Assembly: GCA_029243025.1 (NCBI GenBank)
Contig: JAQWSU010000025.1
Span: forward strand, 1 to 37,156
Length of the DNA stretch: 37,156 nucleotides
Direction: 5' to 3'
Source of the DNA: Pirellulaceae bacterium
GTDB taxonomy: Bacteria; Planctomycetota; Planctomycetia; Pirellulales; Pirellulaceae
The notes beneath the pieces are model-generated. The model was not told where the DNA came from. It did no database searches and saw only the letters and a program-made list of their open reading frames with translations. Below, one piece after another: positions 18,701-27,219 of the stretch (positions within the stretch are counted from its first letter, which is position 1; each line of letters begins with the position of its first letter). The position numbers and the translations under genes were made by a program.

Positions 18701-19565
18701 ATTGCAGCCGGGCATCGGCTTGGACCAAGTTCGGGAAATCGAAAACCGTAATCCGGTATCGGTCTGAGGATTGGTCAGAAAACTCCACGTGATAGTCAAA
18801 TGACTCGGAGACTTCAGGGAGGTTAATTCCGAACAGCGGGTCATCGAGGCTGCGAGTCATGGGCAGGCTGCGCTGGGGGCCAGTCTGATCGGCGATCAAG
18901 AGGGTGGACTGGTGGGGAGTAATGCCTGAAAAGCGAGCGATTACGGTCAGATTGGAGCCACGCTCTAATTCCGAATCGCCGGGCTCAACGGTGATTTCCA
19001 ACGGTACGAGTGGATTGCTTGGTAAGTCGGGTGGACTTTCTGCAAAATGGTTGGTTGCAATGGAGTCTGTGGCGATTAGGCGAGCGGATAAAACGCCGAC
19101 GAGCAATATGGAAAAAACGCCCGCCAACCGTGCGATTGTCATACGTTTTGTTGAGATGACCGATTCCCAATGATGTTTGCGATCGTGAGTCAGCGCTTCC
19201 TTCACGACTTGTTGCTTGAGGTAACCGCCCGGCTCCTGCAAATGGGTAGATGACGTTTGATCAACGGCTGTGAGAAGTCGTTGTTGTAAGGCGGGGAAGT
19301 GGTCTTCGACGGTTTTTGCCACTTGATTAAGATCGCGATGGGCGCGTCGCGCGAAAAGCAGCACCAGACCGATGGCGGTCAGAGTTAGTGCGATGATTAC
19401 CCAGCCAACAACTGAGATGTCGACTGAAAGATAAGTCGCAATGGTTGGGGTCAGGGCGAGACTGCTTGCTGACAACAGGCAGACGATAGCAATCGCGAGC
19501 CAACGCGAGAAGCCACGCAGACGCAGTTGCGTTTTCGTAAGTTGTTGCAGCAGTTGAAGGTCCAT
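15735..19565 (-). CDS. Giant DUF4175-like membrane protein with coiled coil and PGQQQ repeats
   Basis: A 1276-residue protein. The N-terminus has two membrane helices (about 22-42 and 50-72) and a third near 148-168, arranged as in DUF4175-type proteins of planctomycete and alphaproteobacterial MoxR clusters. A beta-rich region follows (about 190-500). From about 510 to 990 the chain is Gln/Glu/Arg-rich and largely coiled coil, with a run of 13 Ser near 650-665. Residues about 996-1137 are about 29 copies of PGQQQ, with PGQQE twice and SGQQQ once. The last 130 residues form a charged globular end (EFREWSDRLRDIEEILDD, EELLRRSGKREQLVP). The ATG at 19565 has GGAGAA about 8 nt upstream. It sits 24 bp after the BatA-like gene and overlaps the next gene by 4 bp. 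Probably a long periplasm-spanning or scaffolding partner of the VWA proteins; function unknown. Confidence 0.88.
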   Translation of the reverse strand: MDLQLLQQLTKTQLRLRGFSRWLAIAIVCLLSASSLALTPTIATYLSVDISVVGWVIIALTLTAIGLVLLFARRAHRDLNQVAKTVEDHFPALQQRLLTAVDQTSSTHLQEPGGYLKQQVVKEALTHDRKHHWESVISTKRMTIARLAGVFSILLVGVLSARLIATDSIATNHFAESPPDLPSNPLVPLEITVEPGDSELERGSNLTVIARFSGITPHQSTLLIADQTGPQRSLPMTRSLDDPLFGINLPEVSESFDYHVEFSDQSSDRYRITVFDFPNLVQADARLQYPAYTNLPTKTVLDTRRINTVEGTRLTWICSVNKPLQSAELVTKDGNRLPLVADPNRPLTYLASITLKQNMKWELILTDQKGRKNKYPPQLSAKAIPNRPAEIKLENARDLSVSALEELDLKATAWDDFGLERFGIAYNIGTQPIRDVQLGGTVQPREKATINHQFDFESMNARPDQLLAYHFWAEDRGSDGEVRRTRGDMFFVEVRRFEEIFRQGEQPSAEDAAQQQQQQQGESQGNQNTQQAEQLADLQKQIVTATWNLIRRNDLKAESKSFTDDLSVILESQQSAITLLEQLIQNVADQESQDHADAVRTAMQKAITALSAADEDSKQLETALAHEQNAYQGLLRLRARESEVIRSSQQASSSSSSSSSSSSSRSQQQLQELELDEEEQRYETEREAQQQQDSDAQRDVRQIISRLRDLARRQADINKQLKELQTALEEEASPTEREKFERQLKRLREQQQELLRDSDELNERLEEAEDQSNLEATRQQLEQSRDQLQQSSEALQEGDIPEALTAGTRAEREFEQIRDELREQAAQQFTEEMRNMRQQARTIDERQQELSDQLNETSNAPQPGLRRSNDSDAIRDALQQQKRDLENLLDDVEQTVTEAEDAEPLLAQQLYDTFRDASRSRAGQNLQSASELLDQGLRDQAQQLEKEAANAIQSLRENIEESAESVLGSEIESLRMANAELAELMRQLDNELQQNSPGQQQPGQQQPGQQQPGQQQPGQQQPGQQQPGQQQPGQQQPGQQQPGQQQPGQQEPGQQQPGQQQPGQQQPGQQEPGQQQPGQQQPGQQQPGQQQPGQQQSGQQQPGQQQPGQQQPGQQQPGQQQPGQQQPGQQQPGQQQPGSPNQSRQLDGGGLLDSINESSGGGPLTGDEFREWSDRLRDIEEILDDPDLSSRAAQIRDRARGFRLDFKRHSKEPHWPLVQEMLANPLSELKQEVTEELLRRSGKREQLVPIDRDAVPQTFEDRVQRYYESIGGGVTE
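16153..16577 (-). repeat. 15-bp in-frame tandem repeat encoding PGQQQ, about 28-29 copies
   Basis: The coding repeat is CCCGGTTGTTGTTGA-like on the plus strand, phase-locked at 15 bp for about 425 bp. Synonymous changes (GTT/GCT, GACCC/GGCCC) are scattered, and only three amino-acid changes occur among the units (two Gln to Glu, one Pro to Ser). The bias to synonymous differences indicates selection to keep the peptide pattern. Confidence 0.95.
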
Positions 19566-19589
19566 GACCGTTGTTCTCCAATTGATGGG

Positions 19590-21677
19590 TTATTCGCCCA
19601 TTTGTCGATTCGCACGTCTGCCGAGTCGTCCGCCTAGCCAACTTTCTGCAATCAGCAGTCCTAAGGCGCCGAGGATTAGCCACCGCCACATCTGTTGTTG
19701 CGACTCCAATTCAATATCTCTTAGTTGACGGTCTTGTTCGACGATTTCTTTACCGCTTAAATGGTCTTCGAGGCGAAGACCCCGTTGTTCCAGTTCTGCT
19801 TTATCCAGTGGGTCAAGTTGCGATTCAGTCAAGGCAATGTTGAACGCGAGTTCACGGGTTTGACCGTCCTGAATGGATTGATAGATCCCCGGCTGATGGG
19901 CTTGGTCGAAGGAAAAGGGTGCATCTTTCAGTTCGAATCTTTCTCCATCAGGGGCAACGACTTCCACTGAACGACTGGCCTCTGCAAAATCGACGTGACT
20001 GCCCACCTGATGGGAATCGGTGAGTTCGGAAGTATCTTGATTGTCATCAAACATACCGGCTACCAGTGGGAGAAACTTTGTGGACAAAGCCAGCTGGCTT
20101 TCGCTGGGTTGCCAGCCAGTGGTAAGGATCCAGGCCGTTCCTTGACCCACAGTGCGTTGAACAAGTGCTGGAGCTTTGTTATCAAAGCTGGCGAGAATAT
20201 CCCAGGGACTTTCGTGATCGGTTGAGAGATACCGATGTTTCCAAATGCGGATTTTCGTGAAGTCGTTAAAGCGAGGATCGGCGAAGGGAGCGAACAATGA
20301 ATGTTGGAAGTCGATATATCCGAACATGGCGTACGATTGAATGATGGCTTCATCGATTTGCACAGATTTTAGATCCAAAAGATTCGCCAACATCGTCGAC
20401 ATCTGTTCGTCCTGGGCGCTATGTGTTTCCAGCACGAAGAGGATTCGGCCTCCCTCGGTGAGGTAATTACGCAAAGGTTGGTACTGATTCTCACTGACGG
20501 GTTGTGAAATCACAACGAGTGGGCAAGCGATTGGATCGAGTGTTTCCAGATTGGCGGGTGGCCACTGAGTTTTTGAGACAACTGAGTAGCGTGGTGTATC
20601 GAGAACAAGCTTGTGCAGAAAAAAATCCAGTGATTGCGTTGTGTTGTCGGCAATACCCAAATGAAGCAATTGTTTTGTGATGGCCGTCGAACGAGCGATG
20701 TAATGCTGATTGTCAAAATCTGCGTGATCTCCCGAGAGGGTTAGAACGCGGGAAGACGGATGGCGTTTGACCCGAACCGATCGCTGTTGATTGGGAGGAA
20801 CTTGGAGCGAACGGTCGTATTGGGGGTTGGCTTCCTCTTCATCGGTCAGCCATTTGAGTTCGAATTCGCTTGTGCTGCTACTGGGCGTATTCGTAACGCG
20901 AACCAAAAGTTCGTCGGAGCCAGTCGACGAATCAGGATGTAATCGATGTAGGCTCGCATTCCCGGATTGAATCGGAACAACCTGTCGGAGATCGACTCCG
21001 ATTTGCGGTGGCCACCGGATACCGTCGAGTCCTTTCAGACTGCTGCCAACCTGGAAATCTGTGATCAATACAATTTGGCCAGAGGCCGTTCGTGTCCCTT
21101 CATTTTCTACTTCGGATCCATGCAATAATTCCAATGCGGCTGGTAACGCTTTTCCGAGATCGGTTGCGAGCCAGCTAGGCGAAAGAGTTTTCAATTTTTC
21201 ACGGAATAATTCGCTTCGCTGACTCGATGTCATACGGGAATGATTTTCCAGGCCGATAACTTGAGTTACGTTGTTGTCAAAAGCAAGGAGTGCAACGCGG
21301 TCTGTGGGCAAGAGGTCATCGACTACGGCCGCTACCTCATCGGTGGCACGTTTCCAAAGATCGGGACGTTTCATACTGGCACTTGTGTCCAATAAGACAA
21401 CGACCTCTCTCGAGGGCACGAAGCCATCCTGTAGATAAGAGCGGAGGAAAGGCCGCGCGAATGCGGACGCCAGCAGGAGCAATGCTAGTCCTCGCAGCAA
21501 CAGCAGTAGCAGATTATCCAACCGACTTCGTCGTGTTAGTCGAGGCGGCGAGGCTTTGAGGAACATCAGTGAACTGAAGGTTTGCTCACCCTTGGGACGT
21601 CGCTGGATTAAATGAAACAAAATTGGGGCAGAGATAGCGAGCAATCCGAGAGCGTACAGGGGAGCTAAAAAACTCAT
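19590..21677 (-). CDS. BatA-like membrane protein with VWA domain
   Basis: A 695-residue protein of the BatA/aerotolerance N-terminal type. Helix 1 (about residues 4-24) is followed by the signature HLIQRRPKGEQTFSSLMFLKAS; helix 2 spans about 54-76. A VWA domain starts at REVVVLLDTSASM, with MIDAS residues D97-T-S99-A-S101 and a later IVLITDFQ. A beta-rich part follows, then an amidotransferase-like Rossmann segment (around PLVVISQPVSENQYQPLRNYLTEGG shape, about 375-410), and a C-terminal membrane helix (WLILGALGLLIAESWL) near 665. The ATG at 21677 overlaps the DUF58 stop by 4 bp. Position between DUF58 and the DUF4175-like gene is the usual order in planctomycete MoxR/VWA clusters. Likely a membrane-bound MIDAS partner of the MoxR ATPase; the client is unknown. 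Confidence 0.92.
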   Translation of the reverse strand: MSFLAPLYALGLLAISAPILFHLIQRRPKGEQTFSSLMFLKASPPRLTRRSRLDNLLLLLLRGLALLLLASAFARPFLRSYLQDGFVPSREVVVLLDTSASMKRPDLWKRATDEVAAVVDDLLPTDRVALLAFDNNVTQVIGLENHSRMTSSQRSELFREKLKTLSPSWLATDLGKALPAALELLHGSEVENEGTRTASGQIVLITDFQVGSSLKGLDGIRWPPQIGVDLRQVVPIQSGNASLHRLHPDSSTGSDELLVRVTNTPSSSTSEFELKWLTDEEEANPQYDRSLQVPPNQQRSVRVKRHPSSRVLTLSGDHADFDNQHYIARSTAITKQLLHLGIADNTTQSLDFFLHKLVLDTPRYSVVSKTQWPPANLETLDPIACPLVVISQPVSENQYQPLRNYLTEGGRILFVLETHSAQDEQMSTMLANLLDLKSVQIDEAIIQSYAMFGYIDFQHSLFAPFADPRFNDFTKIRIWKHRYLSTDHESPWDILASFDNKAPALVQRTVGQGTAWILTTGWQPSESQLALSTKFLPLVAGMFDDNQDTSELTDSHQVGSHVDFAEASRSVEVVAPDGERFELKDAPFSFDQAHQPGIYQSIQDGQTRELAFNIALTESQLDPLDKAELEQRGLRLEDHLSGKEIVEQDRQLRDIELESQQQMWRWLILGALGLLIAESWLGGRLGRRANRQMGE

Positions 21678-22654
21678 GGCGATGCTCCCGCTTGCGAGTC
21701 GATTTGTCGGCGATGTGAACTGGCTTTACCTTGTCGCATCTGAGCGGCCAACAGTTCAACTAACGCCACATCAAGGGGCACGTCAGTTTTCATCGTTACC
21801 AGGTCGATGCCCATCCGATCACAGGCGTTTTGCACCTCCGACGCGTGCTGCTGGAAACATTTCAGGTATTCACCTCGGGCCGCAGCAGGATCGACAAACA
21901 GTTCTCGGGAAGATTCAAGATCGCGAAAGGTGGCTGACGTGTCGAAGGTGAAATCGACTTCGGCCGGATCGAGCACCCGCAGAATCAGGACCTCGTGCCC
22001 GCGGGACTTCAGATACCCCAGGTGTTTCTCCAGGCGGTCGACGGGTGCGAGCAAGTCTGAGATGACGACGACCAATCCTCGTTTGGCCACGAGTCGAGCG
22101 ATCTGCTCCAGGGGTGCGAGCAAATCGGTACCTTTTCCTTCCGGAGATCGTTCCAGGAAGACCATCAGTTGATGCAGATGACCATGCCGATGCCTGGCGG
22201 GAAGATAGTCACCGAGTTCTTGATCAAAGGTCAGGAGTCCGACGTGATCCCGTTGCAGTGTCAAGTAGTAGCCGAGTGTGGCTGCCAGCGTGCGCGCGTA
22301 GTCTGTTTTGGTGTAATCAAGCGATCCGAACGTCATCGAGCGACTGAGGTCAACGACGAGATAACAGCGTCGGTTGGTTTCATCTTCGAAGCGTTTGATG
22401 TAATAACGATCGGAACGGGCAAACAGTCGCCAGTCGAGATACCGCGGATCGTCGCCCGGGCAGTATTGGCGATATTCGCTAAATTCGACGGAAAAACCGT
22501 GAAAGGGACTGCGGTGAAGTCCGTTATAGAAACCCTCCACAATGGTCTTCGCCCGAAGTGGGAGATTCTTGATGCGCATGATGGCTGCCGGATCGACAAA
22601 GTTTGCCGGACTCGCACGTGGAGGCATGCGTTGTTTGGTATTGGCTGACGCCAT
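21674..22654 (-). CDS. DUF58 domain protein
   Basis: A 326-residue soluble protein. GDDPRYLDWRLFAR (67-80) is the DUF58 signature. It is followed by a VWA-like strand CYLVVDLSRSM with D102-L-S104-R-S106, a possible metal site. GLVVVISDLLAP and HEVLILRVLDPAEVDF follow as further VWA-type strands. DUF58 proteins are nearly always encoded next to a MoxR ATPase, as here: the gene starts 10 bp after the MoxR stop and overlaps the BatA-like start by 4 bp. The ATG at 22654 has AGAGAG about 9 nt upstream. No membrane helix is seen, unlike many DUF58 proteins, so it is probably a cytoplasmic adaptor between the ATPase and the membrane VWA proteins (inferred). Confidence 0.95.
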   Translation of the reverse strand: MASANTKQRMPPRASPANFVDPAAIMRIKNLPLRAKTIVEGFYNGLHRSPFHGFSVEFSEYRQYCPGDDPRYLDWRLFARSDRYYIKRFEDETNRRCYLVVDLSRSMTFGSLDYTKTDYARTLAATLGYYLTLQRDHVGLLTFDQELGDYLPARHRHGHLHQLMVFLERSPEGKGTDLLAPLEQIARLVAKRGLVVVISDLLAPVDRLEKHLGYLKSRGHEVLILRVLDPAEVDFTFDTSATFRDLESSRELFVDPAAARGEYLKCFQQHASEVQNACDRMGIDLVTMKTDVPLDVALVELLAAQMRQGKASSHRRQIDSQAGASP

Positions 22655-22664
22655 GACATACTCT

Positions 22665-23669
22665 CTAACTAGAGACGGTTTCCAGCAAACGTGTGATTAC
22701 GTTGTCTACGGTGATTCCTTCCGCTTCCGCTTTGTAACCAACCAGGATTCGATGTCGGAGCGTTGGTGCTGCGAGCGCTCGAATATCCTCAAAAGTTGCA
22801 TGGGCTCGCCCGGAAAGGATAGCGCGTGCTTTGGCTCCAATCACGAGCGTCTGTGCGGCGCGTAATCCCGCACCCCAGCTGACCCATTCGTTAACAAAGT
22901 CGAGGCTCCCTAGCTGCCCCGGTCGACTTGCCGCTGACAGTTTCACGGCGTAGCGGGCGACATCGTCCGCCACGGGAACGCGCCGTACAACATCGTGGAA
23001 CTTCAAAACGTCTTCGCCTGAATACAGAGGCTCAATGCGATCGGGGCGTCGGGAGGTTGTTTGCTTCACAACGGCAAGTTCGTCTTCCTCGGGCAAATAG
23101 TCAATTAACACATTGAACATGAAACGATCCAGTTGAGCCTCGGGCAGCGGGTAGGTCCCTTCCATCTCAATCGGATTTTGGGTCGCCAAGACAAAGAACG
23201 GCTCTTCGAGTTGATAGCGTGTGCCGGCTGCGGTCACCTGATGTTCTTGCATGGCTTCCAGGAGTGCCGCCTGGGTTTTGGGCGGTGTACGATTAATTTC
23301 ATCCGCCAAGATCACGTTGGCAAAAATCGGTCCTTTCACAAACTGCATTTTTCGGTGGCCGTCACCAGCGTCTTCCAAGATTTCCGTGCCTGTGATATCC
23401 GCCGGCATCAAATCCGGAGTGAACTGAATTCGTTGAAAACGCAAATGAAAGACCTGGGCGATCGAACGAACCAGGAGAGTTTTTGCCAAGCCAGGCGCTC
23501 CGGTGATCAAACAATTACCACCGGCGAATAACGCAATCAATAATTGTTCGATCACATCCGTCTGACCAACGATGACCTTTCCTAGCTCGCTGGTGATGCG
23601 TTGCCGACTGTCTTGAATCATTTCGACGACTTGCTTTTCGTCGTCCAGCGTCTCGATGGGAGTATTCAC
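22665..23669 (-). CDS. MoxR-family AAA+ ATPase
   Basis: A 334-residue AAA+ ATPase of the MoxR family. These are chaperone-like ATPases that work with VWA-domain partners in maturation or activation of protein complexes. Walker A is GAPGLAKT (57-64), Walker B is VILADEINR (DE at 123-124), and sensor 1 is LATQNPIEMEGTYPLPEAQLDRF (161-183), which is diagnostic for MoxR. The C-terminal helical lid contains SWGAGLRAAQTLVIGAKARA, a conserved MoxR stretch. The start is a GTG at 23669 without a clear ribosome binding site; an ATG at 23621 would remove 16 residues. It is followed by DUF58 after 10 bp and preceded by the DUF4159 gene after 54 bp, the largest gap in the train. Cytoplasmic. Confidence 0.96.
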   Translation of the reverse strand: MNTPIETLDDEKQVVEMIQDSRQRITSELGKVIVGQTDVIEQLLIALFAGGNCLITGAPGLAKTLLVRSIAQVFHLRFQRIQFTPDLMPADITGTEILEDAGDGHRKMQFVKGPIFANVILADEINRTPPKTQAALLEAMQEHQVTAAGTRYQLEEPFFVLATQNPIEMEGTYPLPEAQLDRFMFNVLIDYLPEEDELAVVKQTTSRRPDRIEPLYSGEDVLKFHDVVRRVPVADDVARYAVKLSAASRPGQLGSLDFVNEWVSWGAGLRAAQTLVIGAKARAILSGRAHATFEDIRALAAPTLRHRILVGYKAEAEGITVDNVITRLLETVSS

Positions 23670-23723
23670 AATGTCAATTTCTGGTGCGTTGGGGGTGATT
23701 GGGACGGAAACAGACGCGTCTCC

Positions 23724-24623
23724 CTAATGGGTCATGGCATAGGTCACGATGTTAATTCCAAGCGGATACGCTTTCTTGACGGAAAATTCCTGGAAATACC
23801 ATTCGTGTTCTCCTTCACGCTCCCAGCCATCACCCAGGTCCGTGTTGTGGCAGATGAAGACCATGATACGCCCTTCGTCATCCTTGATGGCTTTATAGTA
23901 AGGTGTGCTTGTGTCGGAATCATAACGAGGTTCCCACGTGATTCCCCGTGAACGACCGGAGACAGCGATATTGATGGAAGGGACCTGCGGTTTTTCTTTC
24001 AATTGGTAAACACAGTTGAAAATTTCATGATTGAGGGGGACCTCTTCGGGTTCGCGATCGGGAAGTACACGCTTGATCTGGTAGCGGAAGTTCTGATATT
24101 CGGCTTCGCCCCAGAAATCGTCGACCATCAGGAATCCTCCATTGAGGAGATAGCGACGGAGGGCAACGATTTCATCATCATAGAAATGCAAACGTCCCGG
24201 CTCGACGATGTAGATGAAGGGATGGTCGAATAATCTCGGATCGGTCAGTTGCAAGACGATGGGATCTGGATTCACTTTGAGTGAGGTGAGTTGCTGTAAC
24301 CGCAGCGAAAAGTTGAGATCACTATCTCGGTAATCGGTTCGCCATCCGCCGCCGCCCCATCCACGCCCTCCGCCATGGGAGTCATAACGAATTCGTACAA
24401 ATGTGAAGACGTCGTTAGCCACCTCCGGACTGTTTTGCCAGGTGGGGACGCCGCCCCGTGAATCAGCTTGGTAGCGGGACCTGCGGTTCCAACGATCTCG
24501 TTGGGCGCTGACGAGTCCCGTAGCGGCCAACACGAGTCCTATGATCAGTAGTCCACAACAGACAAGAGCACGTCGATACTTCGCGAAACCTCGAGGGTGG
24601 AGTGCGGCTGTATTATTCGTCAC
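23724..24623 (-). CDS. DUF4159 protein, membrane-anchored or exported
   Basis: A 299-residue protein. A hydrophobic segment (ALVCCGLLIIGLVLAATGLVSA, within residues 19-41) is a signal peptide or anchor. The rest matches DUF4159, a domain related to class I glutamine amidotransferases: FTFVRIRYDS, LRLQQLTSLKVNP, DPRLFDHPFIYIVEPG, RRYLLNGGFLMVDDFWGE (an amidotransferase-like turn without a Cys), and a final PLGINIVTYAMTH, a well conserved family end. The start is GTG at 24623, with AGGTG about 6 nt upstream, overlapping the stop of the TPR/metallopeptidase gene by 11 bp. DUF4159 is a regular member of MoxR/VWA clusters in planctomycetes. Function unknown. Confidence 0.92.
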   Translation of the reverse strand: MTNNTAALHPRGFAKYRRALVCCGLLIIGLVLAATGLVSAQRDRWNRRSRYQADSRGGVPTWQNSPEVANDVFTFVRIRYDSHGGGRGWGGGGWRTDYRDSDLNFSLRLQQLTSLKVNPDPIVLQLTDPRLFDHPFIYIVEPGRLHFYDDEIVALRRYLLNGGFLMVDDFWGEAEYQNFRYQIKRVLPDREPEEVPLNHEIFNCVYQLKEKPQVPSINIAVSGRSRGITWEPRYDSDTSTPYYKAIKDDEGRIMVFICHNTDLGDGWEREGEHEWYFQEFSVKKAYPLGINIVTYAMTH

Positions 24624-27219
24624 GCGGCACCTGCGGTTCGGGGCTTTCCATGATCTGGACTAATTCCAACAGTAATCGCTGTGCTTCGCGATAGCGGGGG
24701 GCCGATTCGAGTGCCATCAGTACCTGGAGTTTCGCATCTTGAAACTTGCCGATGTCCCGCAAGGCGATTGCGAGCTGATAATGGGCAGCGGCCGGGTCGG
24801 CGGGATCCATCTGCAACAGCGCCTTTTGAGCCGAGATGACGTCGCGTGGTTGTTTGAGTCGCGCCGACGAAACCGCCAGCTGCTCGTGACCGCGCGGTAG
24901 TAATGGGTTAACCGCAAGGAATTGCTGAGCATCATTGTAAAGTTGTTCCCAATTCTCAGCTGCTCGATCAAGCTCCATGAGTCGACTGTAGACATCCATC
25001 GCATCGGGCTGAATAGACGCAAGGTGCCGAAGCAATTTTTCCTCTGCCTTAAAGTCTTCTAGGTTTCGGTGGACGGTTGCCATCAATTGTGCTGCGTTGC
25101 CTGGATCCGTATCCTCTGGAAACTGATCGTAGAGCGGTTGGAGAACCGTCAGAGCACGTTGCCACTGCTGATCACGAACGAGTTTCGTTCCCAACGCCTT
25201 GGTCAGCCAATAATTATCCGGGTGAGCGGCTTGTAATGTTGTCAGCGTTGCCAGATCAGAAGGAGCGGGTAACAACGAACGATCCCAATCAAGTTCCGGT
25301 GCAAATCGGTTGGCTCGGTCCCGTGCGTAGCTCGCAAATAAATCGTCCAAGATTTGTGGGGGAGCCATATAACGCTCGAGTGCTTTTTCGATTGGCATCC
25401 CGGCCGCGAGATCAACAAGAATGCGACGAAGGATGTCGTCACCATACTTTTCGAGGATGAATTCAATGACCAGGGACGATTCGAAATAGGCGAACTGCAG
25501 GTGGGTGGGTGTAGGAGGGCGCAGAAAGGCAGCGCTGAGTTGGCTCACAGGTGTCAAAGCATCGCTGAGAATCATTTGCCGAAACTCAGGCGTCATGGAT
25601 TGGCCCCAGGCTTGGTTGGCCTGCCGTTCTTCGTAAACGGAAATCCCTTCACTTAGCCAACGCGGCATGCGATTGTTGGTTTTTGTGAGCGTAACAACAT
25701 GACAGAATTCGTGCCAAAGCACCGCTTGCCAATTGGACGGTGTAGGGCCCTGTGACGCGGGACTATTGGCGGTGATCACCTTGCCAAAGCAAACGCCGAG
25801 ATATCCGGATCCGCCCGGTAGGCCAAAGGTTCGGATCGCGAAGTCTTGTTGTCGCGGAAAGATTTCTACAATCACTGGCTCTTCACCGAGCGAGACCTCG
25901 TACTTCGAGCAAAGTGCCTCGCGCGCCTCGGTAAGCAGTTCTAAGACTTGTGTGCCGTAGATAGACGCTTCGCGAGCTTCCATTCGCACGATGAAACCAT
26001 TTGACGTGAGTGTTGTGTAGCGTTCGATTTTGTCCTTGAGGGCCATTAAGTTGAACGCCACGACGTTGTACGCGTCCTGGCCCTGCACCTCTGCCGCAAG
26101 TTTCCAGCCTTCCTTTTCTTTTCCGATGCGAAGCAAATCTTGGGCGAGCTGGAATTTTGCGGGCAAGAAATCAGGTTGGATTACCAGCGCCCGACGTTGG
26201 TAGGTGGCACCATCGGCAAAGCGGTATTTTTGGGACAATTTGCGACCGATCAGGTGGTCAACTTGGTGGTTGGAAGTCCAGGTGGATAGAGCAACCTTTC
26301 GTAAGGCTTGCTCACCCCGATAGTGACCACTCAGGTGGGCAATCACTGCATGAAAGGCCCATGCCTCCGGTTGCAGCGGATTAACTTCAAGCACCTTTTC
26401 CAGAATCGTCTCGGCTTCCGAGAATCGTTCGGCGTCAATCAGGTAATCGACTTGCAGCAGCAGAGATGGGACGTGTCGAGGGTTGAGTTTCAACGCTTGC
26501 GATAGTGCCGCGTTTCCCTTGTCGGTGTCACTTGGCAGCCAGGCGCGGGCTTGCAGATAAAAAATCTCGGGATTGTCCTGCTCCAGCTTTGCAGCGACTT
26601 CAAGGTTCTCCGCTGCCATTCCGTAGTCGTGTTTTTCCAACGCCAATTCCGCCGTGGCAATGTAGACGTCGGTGTACTTGGAATTTCTCTTTCGAACGCG
26701 GTCGTAAATGATGTCGAGGATTTCTCTGGCATCCTCGCCTTGTAGGGCAAAGAATCGGCCGAGTGTTATTTGATCCCGCGAGGACGAGTATCGCCATGGC
26801 GATTGACTTACGAGACGATAGATGGTCTCCAGTTGCTTTTCTGCTTGATCCGCTTGATCCAGCATGCGATAGATCTCGTAACCCTGCAGCCGCAGGGCGA
26901 TCCGATTTGCGTAACGCTTTTGGGAATTCTGGAAAACTTGCTCTGCCTCCGCGTATCGACCTCGCGTTAGCAGGCATTCGATCAATAATTCAGACCACTG
27001 TTCATTCCAAACGCCCCGCTCAACCTCTGCACGCGCCAGCTGTTCGCAAGCGTCATACTGGCCTGAAAAAAGAAGTTTCTCTGTTTCCCAATGACTCGCA
27101 CCGGGCACGACCGAAACGTGGGTGAGTAAACCGAGGATCCCGCCTAGCATCGCGAGTAAGAGTCGCCGGGGTGAGTAACCGCCCCTCGCCTTCGAATTGA
27201 CCGTTAAGTGCTCCATCAA
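24613..27219 (-). CDS. TPR protein with HExxH (peptidase MA-like) metallopeptidase domain
   Basis: An 868-residue exported protein. A signal or anchor segment lies at about 19-42 (LLLAMLGGILGLLTHVSVVPG). TPR-type helical repeats run from about 45 to 400 and again from about 650 to 855 (NPRHVPSLLLQVDYLIDAE, NPLQPEAWAFHAV, DPADPAAAHYQLAIALRD). Between them is a gluzincin-like domain with H503-E-F-C-H507 and a downstream E524 in RWLSEGISVYEE, the expected zinc ligand pattern. The start is TTG at 27219 with AGGAG 11 nt upstream; the next codon is ATG (27216), an alternative start. It is the first gene of the minus-strand train and overlaps DUF4159 by 11 bp. Protease activity is supported by the complete zinc motif; substrate unknown. 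Confidence 0.9.
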   Translation of the reverse strand: MMEHLTVNSKARGGYSPRRLLLAMLGGILGLLTHVSVVPGASHWETEKLLFSGQYDACEQLARAEVERGVWNEQWSELLIECLLTRGRYAEAEQVFQNSQKRYANRIALRLQGYEIYRMLDQADQAEKQLETIYRLVSQSPWRYSSSRDQITLGRFFALQGEDAREILDIIYDRVRKRNSKYTDVYIATAELALEKHDYGMAAENLEVAAKLEQDNPEIFYLQARAWLPSDTDKGNAALSQALKLNPRHVPSLLLQVDYLIDAERFSEAETILEKVLEVNPLQPEAWAFHAVIAHLSGHYRGEQALRKVALSTWTSNHQVDHLIGRKLSQKYRFADGATYQRRALVIQPDFLPAKFQLAQDLLRIGKEKEGWKLAAEVQGQDAYNVVAFNLMALKDKIERYTTLTSNGFIVRMEAREASIYGTQVLELLTEAREALCSKYEVSLGEEPVIVEIFPRQQDFAIRTFGLPGGSGYLGVCFGKVITANSPASQGPTPSNWQAVLWHEFCHVVTLTKTNNRMPRWLSEGISVYEERQANQAWGQSMTPEFRQMILSDALTPVSQLSAAFLRPPTPTHLQFAYFESSLVIEFILEKYGDDILRRILVDLAAGMPIEKALERYMAPPQILDDLFASYARDRANRFAPELDWDRSLLPAPSDLATLTTLQAAHPDNYWLTKALGTKLVRDQQWQRALTVLQPLYDQFPEDTDPGNAAQLMATVHRNLEDFKAEEKLLRHLASIQPDAMDVYSRLMELDRAAENWEQLYNDAQQFLAVNPLLPRGHEQLAVSSARLKQPRDVISAQKALLQMDPADPAAAHYQLAIALRDIGKFQDAKLQVLMALESAPRYREAQRLLLELVQIMESPEPQVPRDE

